In this document: positions 17,352 through 26,190 of the stretch, in pieces
Layout: each line of letters begins with the position of its first letter
Numbering within the stretch: the stretch's first letter is position 1
NCBI RefSeq assembly: GCF_021173675.1
Contig: NZ_JAIHON010000002.1
Span: forward strand, 682,001-746,000
DNA length: 64,000 nt
DNA from: Streptomyces lincolnensis
GTDB taxonomy: Bacteria; Actinomycetota; Actinomycetes; Streptomycetales; Streptomycetaceae
Direction of reading: 5' to 3'
Position numbers and translations under genes: made by a program
The notes under the pieces: model-generated
Databases searched by the model: none
Told to the model about the DNA's origin: nothing
What the model saw: the letters and a program-made list of their open reading frames with translations, nothing else

Positions 17352-17387
17352 CGCCCTTGACCCCTTCGTTCGACGGGAAATAGTCTC

Positions 17388-17445
17388 CAACAGCATATTC
17401 ATCATCAGAGACAGCGTTCAGCATATCGAACGACCCTGGTGAATG
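17388..17445. promoter_or_regulatory. Divergent control region with two CAGCATAT repeats
   Basis: CAGCATAT occurs at 17391-17398 and 17419-17426, 28 nt apart on the same strand, between the divergent IclR and dehydrogenase genes. The second copy lies in GTTCAGCATATCGAAC, a partial palindrome. This is a candidate IclR binding region, judged from position and symmetry only. Confidence 0.4.
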
Positions 17446-17472
17446 ACCCCGTTATACGTGGAGGGACCTGCG

Positions 17473-19002
17473 GTGGCAGCAGCACCAGTCTGGAGTGTCG
17501 ACCCCCGAACCGGGAAGCAGCGGGAACAGGTTGCGGTGGAGGCCACAGCCCAGGAGGTCGACGCGGCCGTCCGCGCCGCGCACGCCGCGCGCGCTTCCCT
17601 CGCGGACCGCGCCGTGCGTGCCGCCTTCCTGCGCGCCGCGGCCGACGGCCTGGAGGCGTCCAAGGAGCACCTGGTCGAGGCGGCCGACGCCGAGACCGCG
17701 CTCGGCCCGGTCCGCCTGACCGGCGAGCTCGCCCGCACCTGCTACCAGTTGCGGGCCTTCGCGGACATCGTCGACGAGGGCGCCTTCCTCGACGTAGTGA
17801 TCAACCACCCCGACGACACCGCGACCCCGCCCATCCCGGACCTGCGCCGCTACAAGGTCCCGCTGGGCGTCGTCGCCGTCTACTCGGCCTCGAACTTCCC
17901 CTTCGCCTTCTCCGTCGCCGGCGGCGACACCGCGAGCGCGCTGGGCGCGGGCTGCCCGGTCGTCGTCAAGGCCCACCCCGACCACCCCGGCCTGTCCGAG
18001 CTGGTCGCCTCCGTGCTGCGCCGGGCCGCCGCCGCGCACGGCATCCCCGAGGGCGTCATCGGCCTGGTGCACGGCTTCGAGGCGGGCATCGAGCTGATCA
18101 AGCACCCGCTGGTCTCCGCGGCCGGCTTCACCGGCTCCATCCGCGGCGGCCGCGCCCTCTTCGACGCGGCGGCGGCCCGTCCGGTGCCGATCCCGTTCCA
18201 CGGCGAGCTCGGCTCCCTGAACCCCGTCGTCGTCACGGAGGCCGCCGCCACCGAGCGCGCCGAGGCGATCGGCGCGGGCCTGGCCGGCTCCATGACCCTG
18301 GGCGTCGGCCAGTTCTGCGTCAAGCCGGGCCTGGTACTCGTCCCCTCCGGCGAGGCGGGCGACGGCCTCGTCAAGTCCCTGACGGCCGCCGTCAGCGACA
18401 CCGACGCGGGCGTCCTCCTCGACCACCGCATGCGCGACAACTTCATCGCGGGCGTCGCCGAGCGCACCGAACTCCCCGACGTCGACTCACCGGTGACCCC
18501 GGGCGCCGGCGGCGAGCACACCGTCAGCCCCGGCTTCCTCACCGTGCCGGCCGCCAGGCTGGCCCAGGAGGGCGAGCACGACCTCCTCCTTGAGGAGTGC
18601 TTCGGCCCGGTCACCGTGGTCGCCCGCTACGACGACGACACCGAGGTCCGCGGCGTCCTCTCCCGCCTCCCCGGCAACCTCACCGCCACGGTCCAGCTCT
18701 CCACCGAGGAGGCCGCCGGCGAGGGCCGCGGCGCGGAGATCCTGGCCGAGCTGACCCCCCTCGCGGGCCGCGTCCTGGTCAACGGCTGGCCCACGGGCGT
18801 CGCCGTGGCCCCCGCCCAGCACCACGGCGGGCCGTACCCGGCCACGACCTCCACGTCGACCTCCGTGGGCGGTACGGCGATCGAGCGGTGGCTGCGGCCG
18901 GTGGCGTACCAGAACGCGCCGGAGGCTCTGCTGCCGGCGGAGCTGCGGGATGGGAACCCGTTGGGGCTGCCGCGCAGGTTCAACGGCCGTTTGGAGCGGT
19001 AG
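17473..19002 (+). CDS. Aldehyde dehydrogenase, 2,5-dioxovalerate (ketoglutarate semialdehyde) type
   Basis: 509 residues from GTG 17473, chosen for GGAGGG 7 nt upstream; ATG 17443 is in frame but lacks a site. The family signature is an ALDH of the ketoglutarate-semialdehyde branch: PLGVVAVYSASNFPFAFSVA, GCPVVVKAHPDHP, FTGSIRGGRALFDAAAARP, the catalytic Glu in HGELGSLNPVVV and Cys in GVGQFCVKPG. It would oxidise 2,5-dioxopentanoate to 2-oxoglutarate, the last step of oxidative pentose or hexarate breakdown. The divergent IclR gene fits such a pathway, but no other pathway gene is nearby. Confidence 0.85.
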   Translation: MAAAPVWSVDPRTGKQREQVAVEATAQEVDAAVRAAHAARASLADRAVRAAFLRAAADGLEASKEHLVEAADAETALGPVRLTGELARTCYQLRAFADIVDEGAFLDVVINHPDDTATPPIPDLRRYKVPLGVVAVYSASNFPFAFSVAGGDTASALGAGCPVVVKAHPDHPGLSELVASVLRRAAAAHGIPEGVIGLVHGFEAGIELIKHPLVSAAGFTGSIRGGRALFDAAAARPVPIPFHGELGSLNPVVVTEAAATERAEAIGAGLAGSMTLGVGQFCVKPGLVLVPSGEAGDGLVKSLTAAVSDTDAGVLLDHRMRDNFIAGVAERTELPDVDSPVTPGAGGEHTVSPGFLTVPAARLAQEGEHDLLLEECFGPVTVVARYDDDTEVRGVLSRLPGNLTATVQLSTEEAAGEGRGAEILAELTPLAGRVLVNGWPTGVAVAPAQHHGGPYPATTSTSTSVGGTAIERWLRPVAYQNAPEALLPAELRDGNPLGLPRRFNGRLER

Positions 19003-19067
19003 CGCTCCGCGGGGTGCGCGGTAGGGGTGCGGGTGCGTTTCGGGCTGCTGGTAGTCGGTGGCTTGTC

Positions 19068-19087
19068 GCGCAGTTCCCCGCGCCCCT
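19068..19087 (+). repeat. Dispersed 20-bp repeat, copy 2
   Basis: Identical to the copy at 8419-8438. It lies 66 nt after the dehydrogenase stop, same orientation, in the 118-bp gap before the DUF1349 gene, and is followed by a small CCCC-tgggt-GGGG hairpin. Confidence 0.85.
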
Positions 19088-19120
19088 GGGTGGGGCATCT
19101 GAACCTGAGAAGATCAGCGC

Positions 19121-19729
19121 ATGGATCTCGAAATACCCGAACTGCCCTTCCTGCTCCGTACATACGGGCCCGATGGTCACTGGCTGTACGAGGACGGGGT
19201 GTTGAGTGGCTGGGCCGGGTCGCGGCAGGACCGATTCGTGCCGCCGACGGGGGACGGGCTGGACCCCGCATCGGACGCACCCAGGCTGCTCGGGGCGCCG
19301 GAGGGGGACTTCCAGCTGATCGCCCGGGTGACCGTGGGATTCGGTGCCGCGTTCGACGCGGGGGCGCTCTACGTGCATGTGGGCGAGCGGGCCTGGGCGA
19401 AGCTCTGTCTGGAGTACTCCCCGGACGTGGCGACGGTCTGCACCGTCGTCACCCGGGGACACTCCGACGACGCCAACGCCTGGACGGTCGACGGCAGTTC
19501 GGTGTGGCTGAGACTGAGCCGGACCGGTCGCGCCATAGCCTTCCACGCCTCGCGCGACGGTGAACGCTGGGTGTTCGTGCGGCTGTTCACCCTGGGCGAG
19601 GAGAAGGAGACCGACGCGGCCCTGGTCGGCTTCATGGCGCAGTCGCCGATGGGGGAGGGCTGTGTGGTGACGTACGACCACATCGAGTACCGCCCTAGCT
19701 GGCCGAACGACCTCCGAGACGGCAGCTGA
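19121..19729 (+). CDS. DUF1349 (concanavalin-like) domain protein
   Basis: 202 residues, cytoplasmic by appearance (no signal peptide). The pattern FQLIARVTVGFGAAFDAGALYVHVGERAWAKLCLE, SVWLRLSRTGRAIAFHASRDGERW and VGFMAQSPMGEGC is the beta-sandwich of DUF1349, related to regulation of enolase and sugar-binding lectin-like domains. The function is unknown. Its 3' end overlaps the convergent MFS gene by 35 bp. Confidence 0.78.
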   Translation: MDLEIPELPFLLRTYGPDGHWLYEDGVLSGWAGSRQDRFVPPTGDGLDPASDAPRLLGAPEGDFQLIARVTVGFGAAFDAGALYVHVGERAWAKLCLEYSPDVATVCTVVTRGHSDDANAWTVDGSSVWLRLSRTGRAIAFHASRDGERWVFVRLFTLGEEKETDAALVGFMAQSPMGEGCVVTYDHIEYRPSWPNDLRDGS

Positions 19730-21071
19730 GCGCGAAGGTCACGGTGAGCAGACCCGCGCTGACGGCGAGGCTCACCCGCATCCCCCCGACGAACCCGTCG
19801 GCCACCAGCGCCCCGAAGGCGGCGATCCCCAGACCTCCCGCCACCTGACGTGCCGCGTTGAGCACACCGGCCGCCAGACCGGCCCGCTCGGCGGGCACGG
19901 CGTCCATCATGGCCGCGGTCAGCGGCGGCACCGTCAGAGCACACCCCAGAGCCATCGGCACCAAAAGCACGGCCACCAGGCCCGACGACGTCCCGGCATC
20001 GACGTACAACAGCACCAGCAGTCCTACGACGGCCAGGGCCTGCCCCACCAGCATGGGCAGCCGGGGCCCGTACCGGCCGGCGAGCTTGCCGGCCACCACG
20101 TTGGTCACGGCGATCAGCCCGGTCATGGGCAGGAACAGCAGCCCCGCGTACAGCGCGGACCGTCCCTGCACCTGCTGGAAGAAGAGCGAGAAGACGAAGA
20201 CCAGACTGTAGAAGGCGACGCTCACAGCCGCCCCGGCGGCAACGGCGGCGGTCACCGTCCGGCTGCGAAAAAGATCCAGCGGCACCACCGGATGCGGACT
20301 GCGGGCCTCGACCCGGAAGAAGACCACGGCCGCCACCACGGCAACAGCCAGCGCGACCCACCCCTCCACACCCCCTTCGATGACCGCGAAGGCCACGCCC
20401 GTGAGGGCGAGCACGGCCGTCACCTGACCGGGCAGGTCCAGCGGCGCCGGACGCCGCTCCGAACGCGGGGCGCGCACCAGCAGGACCAGGATCACCACCC
20501 CCACCGGCACATTGACGAAGAAGATCCCGCGCCAGTCCCAGGCCGTGGTCAGCACACCGCCCAGCACCGGCCCCAGGGCCACGGCGACCGACCCACCGGC
20601 CGCCCACAGGGCGACGGCACGGGCCCGCCGCGCCGGATCGACGTAGGCCTGGCGCACCAGGGCCAGTGAAGCGGGCAGCACGGCGGCGGCAGCGACGCCC
20701 TGCACCACCCGCGCCCCGATCAGGGTCGGCAGATTCGGCGCCAGACCGCAGGCCACCGAGGCGAGCGTGAACACGATCGTCCCGAGCACATAGGCACGGC
20801 TGGCCCCCGCCCGGTCGGAGAACGCCCCGGTGGAGAGCATCAGCGAGGCGAAGGCCAGCGTGTAGGCGTCCACCACCCACTGGAGCCCGGACATCCCGCT
20901 GCCCAGCGAGTCACCGATCGCGGGCAGCGCCACGTTCACCACGGAGGCGTCGAGGCAGATCAGCGCGAAGCCCAGAAGGGCGGCGGTGAGCGTCAGTGCG
21001 GGGGTTCTGGGCCCCAACACACGCTCGGGAGCGGCGAGTCCGTCGCCGAGAACAGTCCCGTTGGTCGACAT
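19695..21071 (-). CDS. MFS transporter, DHA2/EmrB-QacA type drug exporter
   Basis: 458 residues from ATG 21071. It has 14 predicted membrane segments and DHA2 marks: LDASVVNVALPAIGDSLG in helix 1, QWVVDAYTLAFASLML in helix 2, the motif A-like loop GAFSDRAGASRAYVLG and motif C GPVLGGVLT in helix 5. It would export small hydrophobic compounds by proton antiport. It is divergent from the GlxA-type regulator gene, whose product may control it. Confidence 0.85.
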   Translation of the reverse strand: MSTNGTVLGDGLAAPERVLGPRTPALTLTAALLGFALICLDASVVNVALPAIGDSLGSGMSGLQWVVDAYTLAFASLMLSTGAFSDRAGASRAYVLGTIVFTLASVACGLAPNLPTLIGARVVQGVAAAAVLPASLALVRQAYVDPARRARAVALWAAGGSVAVALGPVLGGVLTTAWDWRGIFFVNVPVGVVILVLLVRAPRSERRPAPLDLPGQVTAVLALTGVAFAVIEGGVEGWVALAVAVVAAVVFFRVEARSPHPVVPLDLFRSRTVTAAVAAGAAVSVAFYSLVFVFSLFFQQVQGRSALYAGLLFLPMTGLIAVTNVVAGKLAGRYGPRLPMLVGQALAVVGLLVLLYVDAGTSSGLVAVLLVPMALGCALTVPPLTAAMMDAVPAERAGLAAGVLNAARQVAGGLGIAAFGALVADGFVGGMRVSLAVSAGLLTVTFALSCRLGGRSAS

Positions 21072-21141
21072 GACTCCATCCTGCGGATCATCGCCGCCGT
21101 ACAGTAGTGGCCGGAACGCCACACGTCCGGAGGTTCTGGCC

Positions 21142-22113
21142 ATGCCCACGCCGCACCGCGTCGCCGTCATAGCGCCCTCACCCGTCTCGATGTTCAACCT
21201 CGCGATCCCGGAGATGCTCTTCGGCAAGGTCGTCAGCGACGGGCAGCCGGGCTACGACGTGATCGTCTGCGCGGCCGAACCGGGCCCCCTGCCCACCTCG
21301 GCCGGCCTCGACCTCCAGGTACGGCACGGCCTGGACGCCCTGCGCGAGGCGGACACGGTGATGGTGGCGGGCACCGGAGCGCCCTACGAACCGGACCCAC
21401 GGATCGTGGCCGCCGTCCGCGACGCTGCGGCCGACGGCAAGCGCATCGCCGCCCTGTGCACCGGCACGTTCCAACTCGCCGAGGCGGGCCTGCTCCAGGG
21501 CCGCAAGGCCACGACGTACTGGGCACACGCCGACGAACTCCGTCGGCGGTACCCGGAAGTCGACCTGTGCGGAGACGTCCTCTACGTCCAGGACGGCCCC
21601 TACCTCACCGCCTCCGGCTACGCGGCGGGCATCGACCTCTGCCTCCACATCATCCGCACCGACTACGGCGCCGCCGTCGCCAACGAGGTCGCCCGCCTCG
21701 CCCTGGTCGCCCCCGTCCGCCCCGGCGGCCAGACCCAGTTCACCCACACCCCCCTGCCGCCCGAACGCGGCATCACCTGCGCCGACACCCGCGGCTGGGC
21801 CATGCGCAACCTCGACAAGCCCCTCACCCTCACGGACCTGGCCCGCCACGCCGGCGTCTCCATCCGCACCCTCACCCGCCGCTTCCACGCCGAGAGCGGC
21901 GTCAGCCCCCTCCAGTGGCTCCTCCACCAGCGCATCGAACGAGCCAAGGAACTCCTCGAAACAACCACCCTCCCCATGGACCAGATCGCCCACACCAGCG
22001 GCCTGGGCACAGCGGACTCCCTCCGCGGCCACATGATCCGCCGAACGGGCCTGACCCCCACGGCCTACCGAGCGCAATTCACTCACGGAGGCGCTTCGCG
22101 GGGTGCGGCGTGA
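21142..22113 (+). CDS. GlxA/FtrA-type AraC-family regulator with DJ-1/PfpI domain
   Basis: 323 residues from ATG 21142, with GGAGG 8 nt upstream. The N-terminal DJ-1/PfpI-like domain (about 5-185) includes IAALCTGTFQLAEAGLLQGRKATTYWAHADELRRRYPEVD in shortened form: the elbow ALCTGTFQLAEAG and TTYWAHA. The C-terminal AraC DNA-binding domain has two helix-turn-helices, LARHAGVSIRTLTRRFHAESG and MDQIAHTSGLGTADSLRGH. Ligand unknown. It is divergent from the MFS exporter. Confidence 0.88.
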   Translation: MPTPHRVAVIAPSPVSMFNLAIPEMLFGKVVSDGQPGYDVIVCAAEPGPLPTSAGLDLQVRHGLDALREADTVMVAGTGAPYEPDPRIVAAVRDAAADGKRIAALCTGTFQLAEAGLLQGRKATTYWAHADELRRRYPEVDLCGDVLYVQDGPYLTASGYAAGIDLCLHIIRTDYGAAVANEVARLALVAPVRPGGQTQFTHTPLPPERGITCADTRGWAMRNLDKPLTLTDLARHAGVSIRTLTRRFHAESGVSPLQWLLHQRIERAKELLETTTLPMDQIAHTSGLGTADSLRGHMIRRTGLTPTAYRAQFTHGGASRGAA

Positions 22114-22531
22114 GAGTGCGGGTGGGTGGGGTTGCCGTGCGCCTATGGGGTGCCTCGTGCGGTCGTAGAGCGTCTACAGGCCCGTTGTGGCTGGTCGCGC
22201 AGTTCCCCGCGCCCCTGAGGTGAGGACAGGCGCCCGGTGATGACGCAGTCGCCCACGGCGGTGAGGGGACGGGGCGGGGGGTGTCCGCCCGCAGCGGCCG
22301 GCGTCCGACACGCAGGACCTCTTGCCGGAACAGTTCCGCCGGACCGAGGACGGAGACCCCCCGCCCCGGCCCCGACCCACAACGCACCCGTAGGCGCTAC
22401 GCGCACCCCCACCGGAGCCGCACAGCGCGCCGCAGGCATCACGCATCTCACGGGAATGAACGACGACTGCTTGAATGTTCACCCACCGGCGGAGGGACCC
22501 CCCGCACCCGCACGACCGAGAGAGCCGAGAC
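22114..22531. repeat. Gene-free 418-bp stretch carrying composite repeat, copy A
   Basis: No credible gene is seen here. The stretch holds the 20-bp dispersed repeat (22197-22216, 84 nt after the regulator stop) and a 185-bp block (22256-22440) that recurs at 59412-59596 with the same length and roughly 19 differences by hand count, ten of them in a 16-bp variable patch (22314-22329). A similar 5' flank (GGTCGTAGAGCG) precedes both. Open frames cross the block on both strands but look like GC artefacts. Confidence 0.8.
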
Positions 22532-23248
22532 ATGCGCGTCGAGATCTGGAGCGACATCGCCTGCCCCTGGTGCTACGTGGGCAAGGCCCGCTTCGAGAAG
22601 GCCCTGGCCGCCTTCCCGCACCGCGACCACGTCGAGGTGGTGCACCGCAGCTTCGAGCTGGACCCCGGCCGAGCGAAGGGCGACGTCCAGCCCGTGATCC
22701 AGATGCTCACCAAGAAGTACGGCATGAGCGAGGCCCAGGCAAAGGCAGGCGAGCAGAACCTCGGCGCACAGGCCGCCGCCGAAGGACTCGCGTACCGGAC
22801 CGAGGACCGCGACCACGGCAACACCTTCGACATGCACCGCCTCCTCCACCTCGCCAAGGAGCACGGCAAGCAGAACGAGCTCATCCAGCTCCTCTACCGG
22901 GCCAACTTCGCCGAGGAACGCTCCGTCTTCACGGAGGGCGACGACCGCCTCGTGGAGCTCGCCGTAGCCGCAGGCCTGGACGAGACCGACGCCCGCAGGG
23001 TCCTCACCGACCCCACGGCCTACGCCGAAGACGTCCGCACGGACGAGCGCGAGGCCGCCGAACTCGGCGCCAACGGCGTCCCGTTCTTCGTGCTGGACCG
23101 CAAGTTCGGCGTCTCCGGCGCCCAGCCCGCCGAGGTCTTCACCCGGGCACTCACCCAGGCCTGGGGCGAACGCCCCCCGCTGAAGCTGATCGAGGACACC
23201 GACGCGGAGGCCTGCGGCCCCGACGGCTGCGCGGTCCCGCAACACTGA
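22532..23248 (+). CDS. DsbA-family oxidoreductase, FrnE-like
   Basis: 238 residues from ATG 22532, without a signal peptide, so cytoplasmic. The thioredoxin-fold active site is CPWC (residues 11-14), the helical insert spans roughly 60-160, and the cis-Pro loop is GANGVPFFVLDRKFGVSGAQP. A second cysteine pair, CGPDGC, lies near the C-terminus. FrnE-like proteins are disulfide isomerases or oxidoreductases, some polyketide-associated. No partner gene is evident. Confidence 0.85.
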   Translation: MRVEIWSDIACPWCYVGKARFEKALAAFPHRDHVEVVHRSFELDPGRAKGDVQPVIQMLTKKYGMSEAQAKAGEQNLGAQAAAEGLAYRTEDRDHGNTFDMHRLLHLAKEHGKQNELIQLLYRANFAEERSVFTEGDDRLVELAVAAGLDETDARRVLTDPTAYAEDVRTDEREAAELGANGVPFFVLDRKFGVSGAQPAEVFTRALTQAWGERPPLKLIEDTDAEACGPDGCAVPQH

Positions 23249-23365
23249 GCACACCTGAGCACACACCCAAAAACCCAGCTCAGCACGGACGTATAAGGAT
23301 CGCTTGGCGAAACCGCGTAGAAATTCGCAATGGACGAGAGAAGACCGGCCCCCCACAGTGGTCCC

Positions 23366-24418
23366 ATGGAGACCTTCGAGAGCCTCGTCCGTTCCGAGTT
23401 CGCCCCGAAGAACACGTACCTCAACACAGCGAGCAGCGGCCTCCTCCCGGCCCGCACCATCAAGGCCCTCACCCGATCCGCACAGATCCGCGCGGAGGGC
23501 AGCCCCCTGGACCCGCTGTTCGCCGACGTGGAGGCGTCCCGGGCGGCGTTCGCCCGGCTGGCCGGCGTCCCGGTCGGCCGGGTCGCGGCGGGGGCCTCGG
23601 TCTCCAGCCAGTCCGCGCTGGTGGCGGCCTCGCTGCCGGCGGGTGCGGAAGTCCTCACGGCGGAGGACGACTTCACGTCGGTGGTGAACCCGTTCCACGC
23701 CCGGGGCGACCTCAAGATGCGGATCGTCCCGCTGGAGCGGATGGCCGAATCCGTCCGCCCCACCACCGCACTCGTCGCGGTCAGCGCGGCCCAGTCCGCC
23801 GACGGCAGGATCGCCGACCTGCCCGCGCTCCGCGAGGCGACCCAAGCCCACGGCGCCCGCACCTACGTGGACTTCTCCCAGGCGGCAGGCTGGCTCCCGA
23901 TGGACGCGAACGCCTACGACTACACCGTGGCGACGACGTTCAAGTGGCTGCTGGCCCCGCACGGGGCGGCCTTCCTCGTCGTCCCGGAGGACTTCGGGGA
24001 CCTGACACCGCTGCTGGCCGGCTGGGTCGCGGGGGAGGACCCCTGGAAGAGCTGCTACGGCCCGATCGCCGAACTGGCCCACTCGGCCCGCCGGTTCGAC
24101 GTGAGCCCGGCCCTGTTCACCTACGCCGGGGCGCGTACCTCACTCGAACTCATAGAGGAACTGGGCGTCCACACCATCCACGCCCACAATCTCACCCTCG
24201 CAGACCGCTTCCGCACGGGAGTCGCCGCGCTCGGCCACGAGCCCGTGCCCGCCCCGGGTTCGGCGATCGTCTCGGTGCCGGGCCTCGGCCACCGGCAGCC
24301 CGAGCTGAGCAGGGCGGGCATCGAGCTCTCCGACCGGGCGGGCAACCTGCGGGTGTCCTTCCACCTGTACAACACATCCGACGACGTCGAACGCCTGTTG
24401 GAGGCCCTGTCTTCGTGA
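23366..24418 (+). CDS. Class V aminotransferase-fold PLP enzyme
   Basis: 350 residues from ATG 23366; an in-frame ATG at 23330 would add 12 residues and neither has a clear ribosome binding site. The fold type I PLP pattern is YLNTASSGLLP, the PLP Asp/Gln in TYVDFSQAAGWLPMD and the Schiff-base Lys in TTFKWLLAPHG. It resembles cysteine desulfurase/isopenicillin N epimerase-like proteins. The substrate is unknown. Confidence 0.78.
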   Translation: METFESLVRSEFAPKNTYLNTASSGLLPARTIKALTRSAQIRAEGSPLDPLFADVEASRAAFARLAGVPVGRVAAGASVSSQSALVAASLPAGAEVLTAEDDFTSVVNPFHARGDLKMRIVPLERMAESVRPTTALVAVSAAQSADGRIADLPALREATQAHGARTYVDFSQAAGWLPMDANAYDYTVATTFKWLLAPHGAAFLVVPEDFGDLTPLLAGWVAGEDPWKSCYGPIAELAHSARRFDVSPALFTYAGARTSLELIEELGVHTIHAHNLTLADRFRTGVAALGHEPVPAPGSAIVSVPGLGHRQPELSRAGIELSDRAGNLRVSFHLYNTSDDVERLLEALSS

Positions 24419-24464
24419 ACCGCTGGCGCGGGCCCGTCGAGGACGCTAGGAAGGGCACCAAGGG

Positions 24465-25082
24465 GTGGTGGTGTCGTTGGAGTCCACGGGCAACACGTCC
24501 GTCGAGCCGTCCGCCGACGCGGAACTGCACCGGCGGCTGGTGTACGGCGACGAGTCCGCGCTGGCGGAGGCGTACCGGGCGTACGGCGCGCTGGTGAAGG
24601 CGGTCGCGGTCCGGGTCACCCACAGTCCGGGCGCCGCCGAGGACGTGGCGCAGGAGGTCTTCGCCCAGCTGTGGAGCAGGCCGTACGCCTTCGACGCGGA
24701 CCGCGGCACCCTGCGCACCTGGCTGTCGGTGCTGGCGCACCGGCGGGCGGTGGACTGGGTGCGCAGCGAGGCCCGGCACCGCAAGGACGCCCGCGCCGAC
24801 GACGACGCGCTGCACACGATCCCGGACGCCGCGCCCGGTCCCGACGAGGCGGTGGTCGACCGGGAACGCTCCCTGCTCCTGCACTCCGCGCTCGCCGAAC
24901 TCCCGCAGCCGCAACGGGAGGTGGTGCACCTCGCCTACTTCGCGGGCCGCACCTACCGGCAGGCCGCCGTGGAACTCGGCATCCCCGAGGGCACCGCCAA
25001 GACCAGACTGCGCACCGCGTTACGGACCTTGGCCGAGTCGTTGGCCGACCCGCCCGACCCGGCGTGGGGACAGGGCGCATGA
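24465..25082 (+). CDS. ECF RNA polymerase sigma factor
   Basis: 205 residues; three in-frame GTG codons (24465, 24468, 24471) compete as start behind AGGAAGGG. Region 2 has LVKAVAVRVTHSPGAAEDVAQEVFAQLW and TLRTWLSVLAHRRAVDWVR; region 4 has ELPQPQREVVHLAYFAGRTYRQAAVELGIPEGTAKTRLR in parts. It resembles the SigK-type group. The anti-sigma gene follows after 34 nt on the same strand. Confidence 0.87.
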   Translation: MVVSLESTGNTSVEPSADAELHRRLVYGDESALAEAYRAYGALVKAVAVRVTHSPGAAEDVAQEVFAQLWSRPYAFDADRGTLRTWLSVLAHRRAVDWVRSEARHRKDARADDDALHTIPDAAPGPDEAVVDRERSLLLHSALAELPQPQREVVHLAYFAGRTYRQAAVELGIPEGTAKTRLRTALRTLAESLADPPDPAWGQGA

Positions 25083-25116
25083 TGGCAGGCAGGGAAGCCA
25101 GGAAGGGAGGCATCCG

Positions 25117-26136
25117 GTGACCGAGCACGACGATGTACGCGACCTGCTGGCCGCCTGGGCCTTCGGCGCGTTGGACCCGTCCGAGGACAAGACGGTCCGG
25201 CGGCACCTGGCAGAGTGCGAGACCTGCGGAACAGAGGCGGAAAGCCTCAAACGGACCATAAGCCTCCTGGACGGCCCCCCGTCCACGACGGCACCCTCCG
25301 CCCCCGCGCCTGAAGACGGCGTCCTGTCCGCAGCCCGCCGCACCCGCCGCCCCGCCACCCCGCATGTCGCCGCACACGCGACCCCCTACGCCGCCGCGGT
25401 GGCCGGCCTGAGGGCACTGCTGCCCGAGGCGGAAGCCCGCTGGTCCACCCCGGTGGTCCACGACTGGGACGTACACGCGACGCTGGCGCACCTGCTCGCG
25501 GCGGACGAACCCCTCGCGGCCAGGCTGGGCATCGCCCCGAGAGTGCCCCCCTCGCGCACCGCCGCCCCCACGCCCCCCGCGCCCTGGCAGGAAGCCTGGA
25601 ACCGCCGTACCGCCCACGTCATCGACCACGAGTACGGCCGTACCCCCCAGGAGTCCGCCGCGGACTGGTCCGCACAGGCGGACGAGCTGCTCGCCACGGA
25701 CGAGGCACGCGACCCCGAACGGGCCGCGAGGGCAGCGGAGTTGATGGGAATGCGGCTGCCGATCGCCGACCACTTCCTCGTGCGGGCCTTCGAGACATGG
25801 ATCCACACCGACGACATCGGCCGCGCCCTCGGCCTGTCCGTCCCGCCGCCGCCCGAGGCGCACCTGCGGCAGCTGATCCGCCTGGCCGTCCGCGTCCTCG
25901 GCCTCGCGCTGGGCCCCACCGCGCCGCCGGTGCTGTTCGAGGTCACCGGTGGCGACCGGTGGGTCCTGGGCTCCGACGCGGAGCCTGTCCGGGCGGAACT
26001 CGCCCTGGAACCAGTCGACTTCTGCCTTTTGGTCGGCGGCCGGTACCCGCCGGACGAGATCCCGCGCTCCGCATCCGGCGACGAGGACGCCGTACGCAAC
26101 GTACTGGAGCGGGCGGCGTCACTGTCCTGGCTGTGA
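25117..26136 (+). CDS. Zinc-finger anti-sigma factor fused to mycothiol-dependent isomerase-like domain
   Basis: 339 residues from GTG 25117. The N-terminal 50 residues form a ZAS-type anti-sigma domain with the HLAECETCG (HxxxCxxC) zinc motif. There is no membrane segment. From about 85 on is a DinB/MDMPI-like domain (mycothiol-dependent maleylpyruvate isomerase family): VHDWDVHATLAHLLAADEPL and VRAFETWIHTDDIGRALGL keep the His, Glu and His expected as metal ligands, and a C-terminal MDMPI_C domain follows. It presumably restrains the preceding ECF sigma factor and could sense thiol state. Confidence 0.82.
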   Translation: MTEHDDVRDLLAAWAFGALDPSEDKTVRRHLAECETCGTEAESLKRTISLLDGPPSTTAPSAPAPEDGVLSAARRTRRPATPHVAAHATPYAAAVAGLRALLPEAEARWSTPVVHDWDVHATLAHLLAADEPLAARLGIAPRVPPSRTAAPTPPAPWQEAWNRRTAHVIDHEYGRTPQESAADWSAQADELLATDEARDPERAARAAELMGMRLPIADHFLVRAFETWIHTDDIGRALGLSVPPPPEAHLRQLIRLAVRVLGLALGPTAPPVLFEVTGGDRWVLGSDAEPVRAELALEPVDFCLLVGGRYPPDEIPRSASGDEDAVRNVLERAASLSWL

Positions 26137-26190
26137 CACCACCCGCTCTGCACACCGCGTAGGCCCGAAAGCCCACGGCTCAACTCGGCC

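Noticed and set aside
14523..17360. A 945-codon plus-strand open frame opposite the two-component, GNAT and IclR genes
   Set aside because: It runs antisense through four well-supported genes and has Arg/Pro-rich shadow composition.
22174..22557. Short minus-strand peptide encoded by the duplicated 185-bp block, also at 59276-59686
   Set aside because: Similar peptides arise in several frames because the DNA itself is duplicated, and there is no convincing start or ribosome binding site. Kept as a possibility in the findings, not as a gene.
23281..23345. Leaderless promoter for an aminotransferase start at 23330
   Set aside because: TAGAAA is followed by a suitable gap to the ATG, but no -35 is found and the protein aligns better from 23366.
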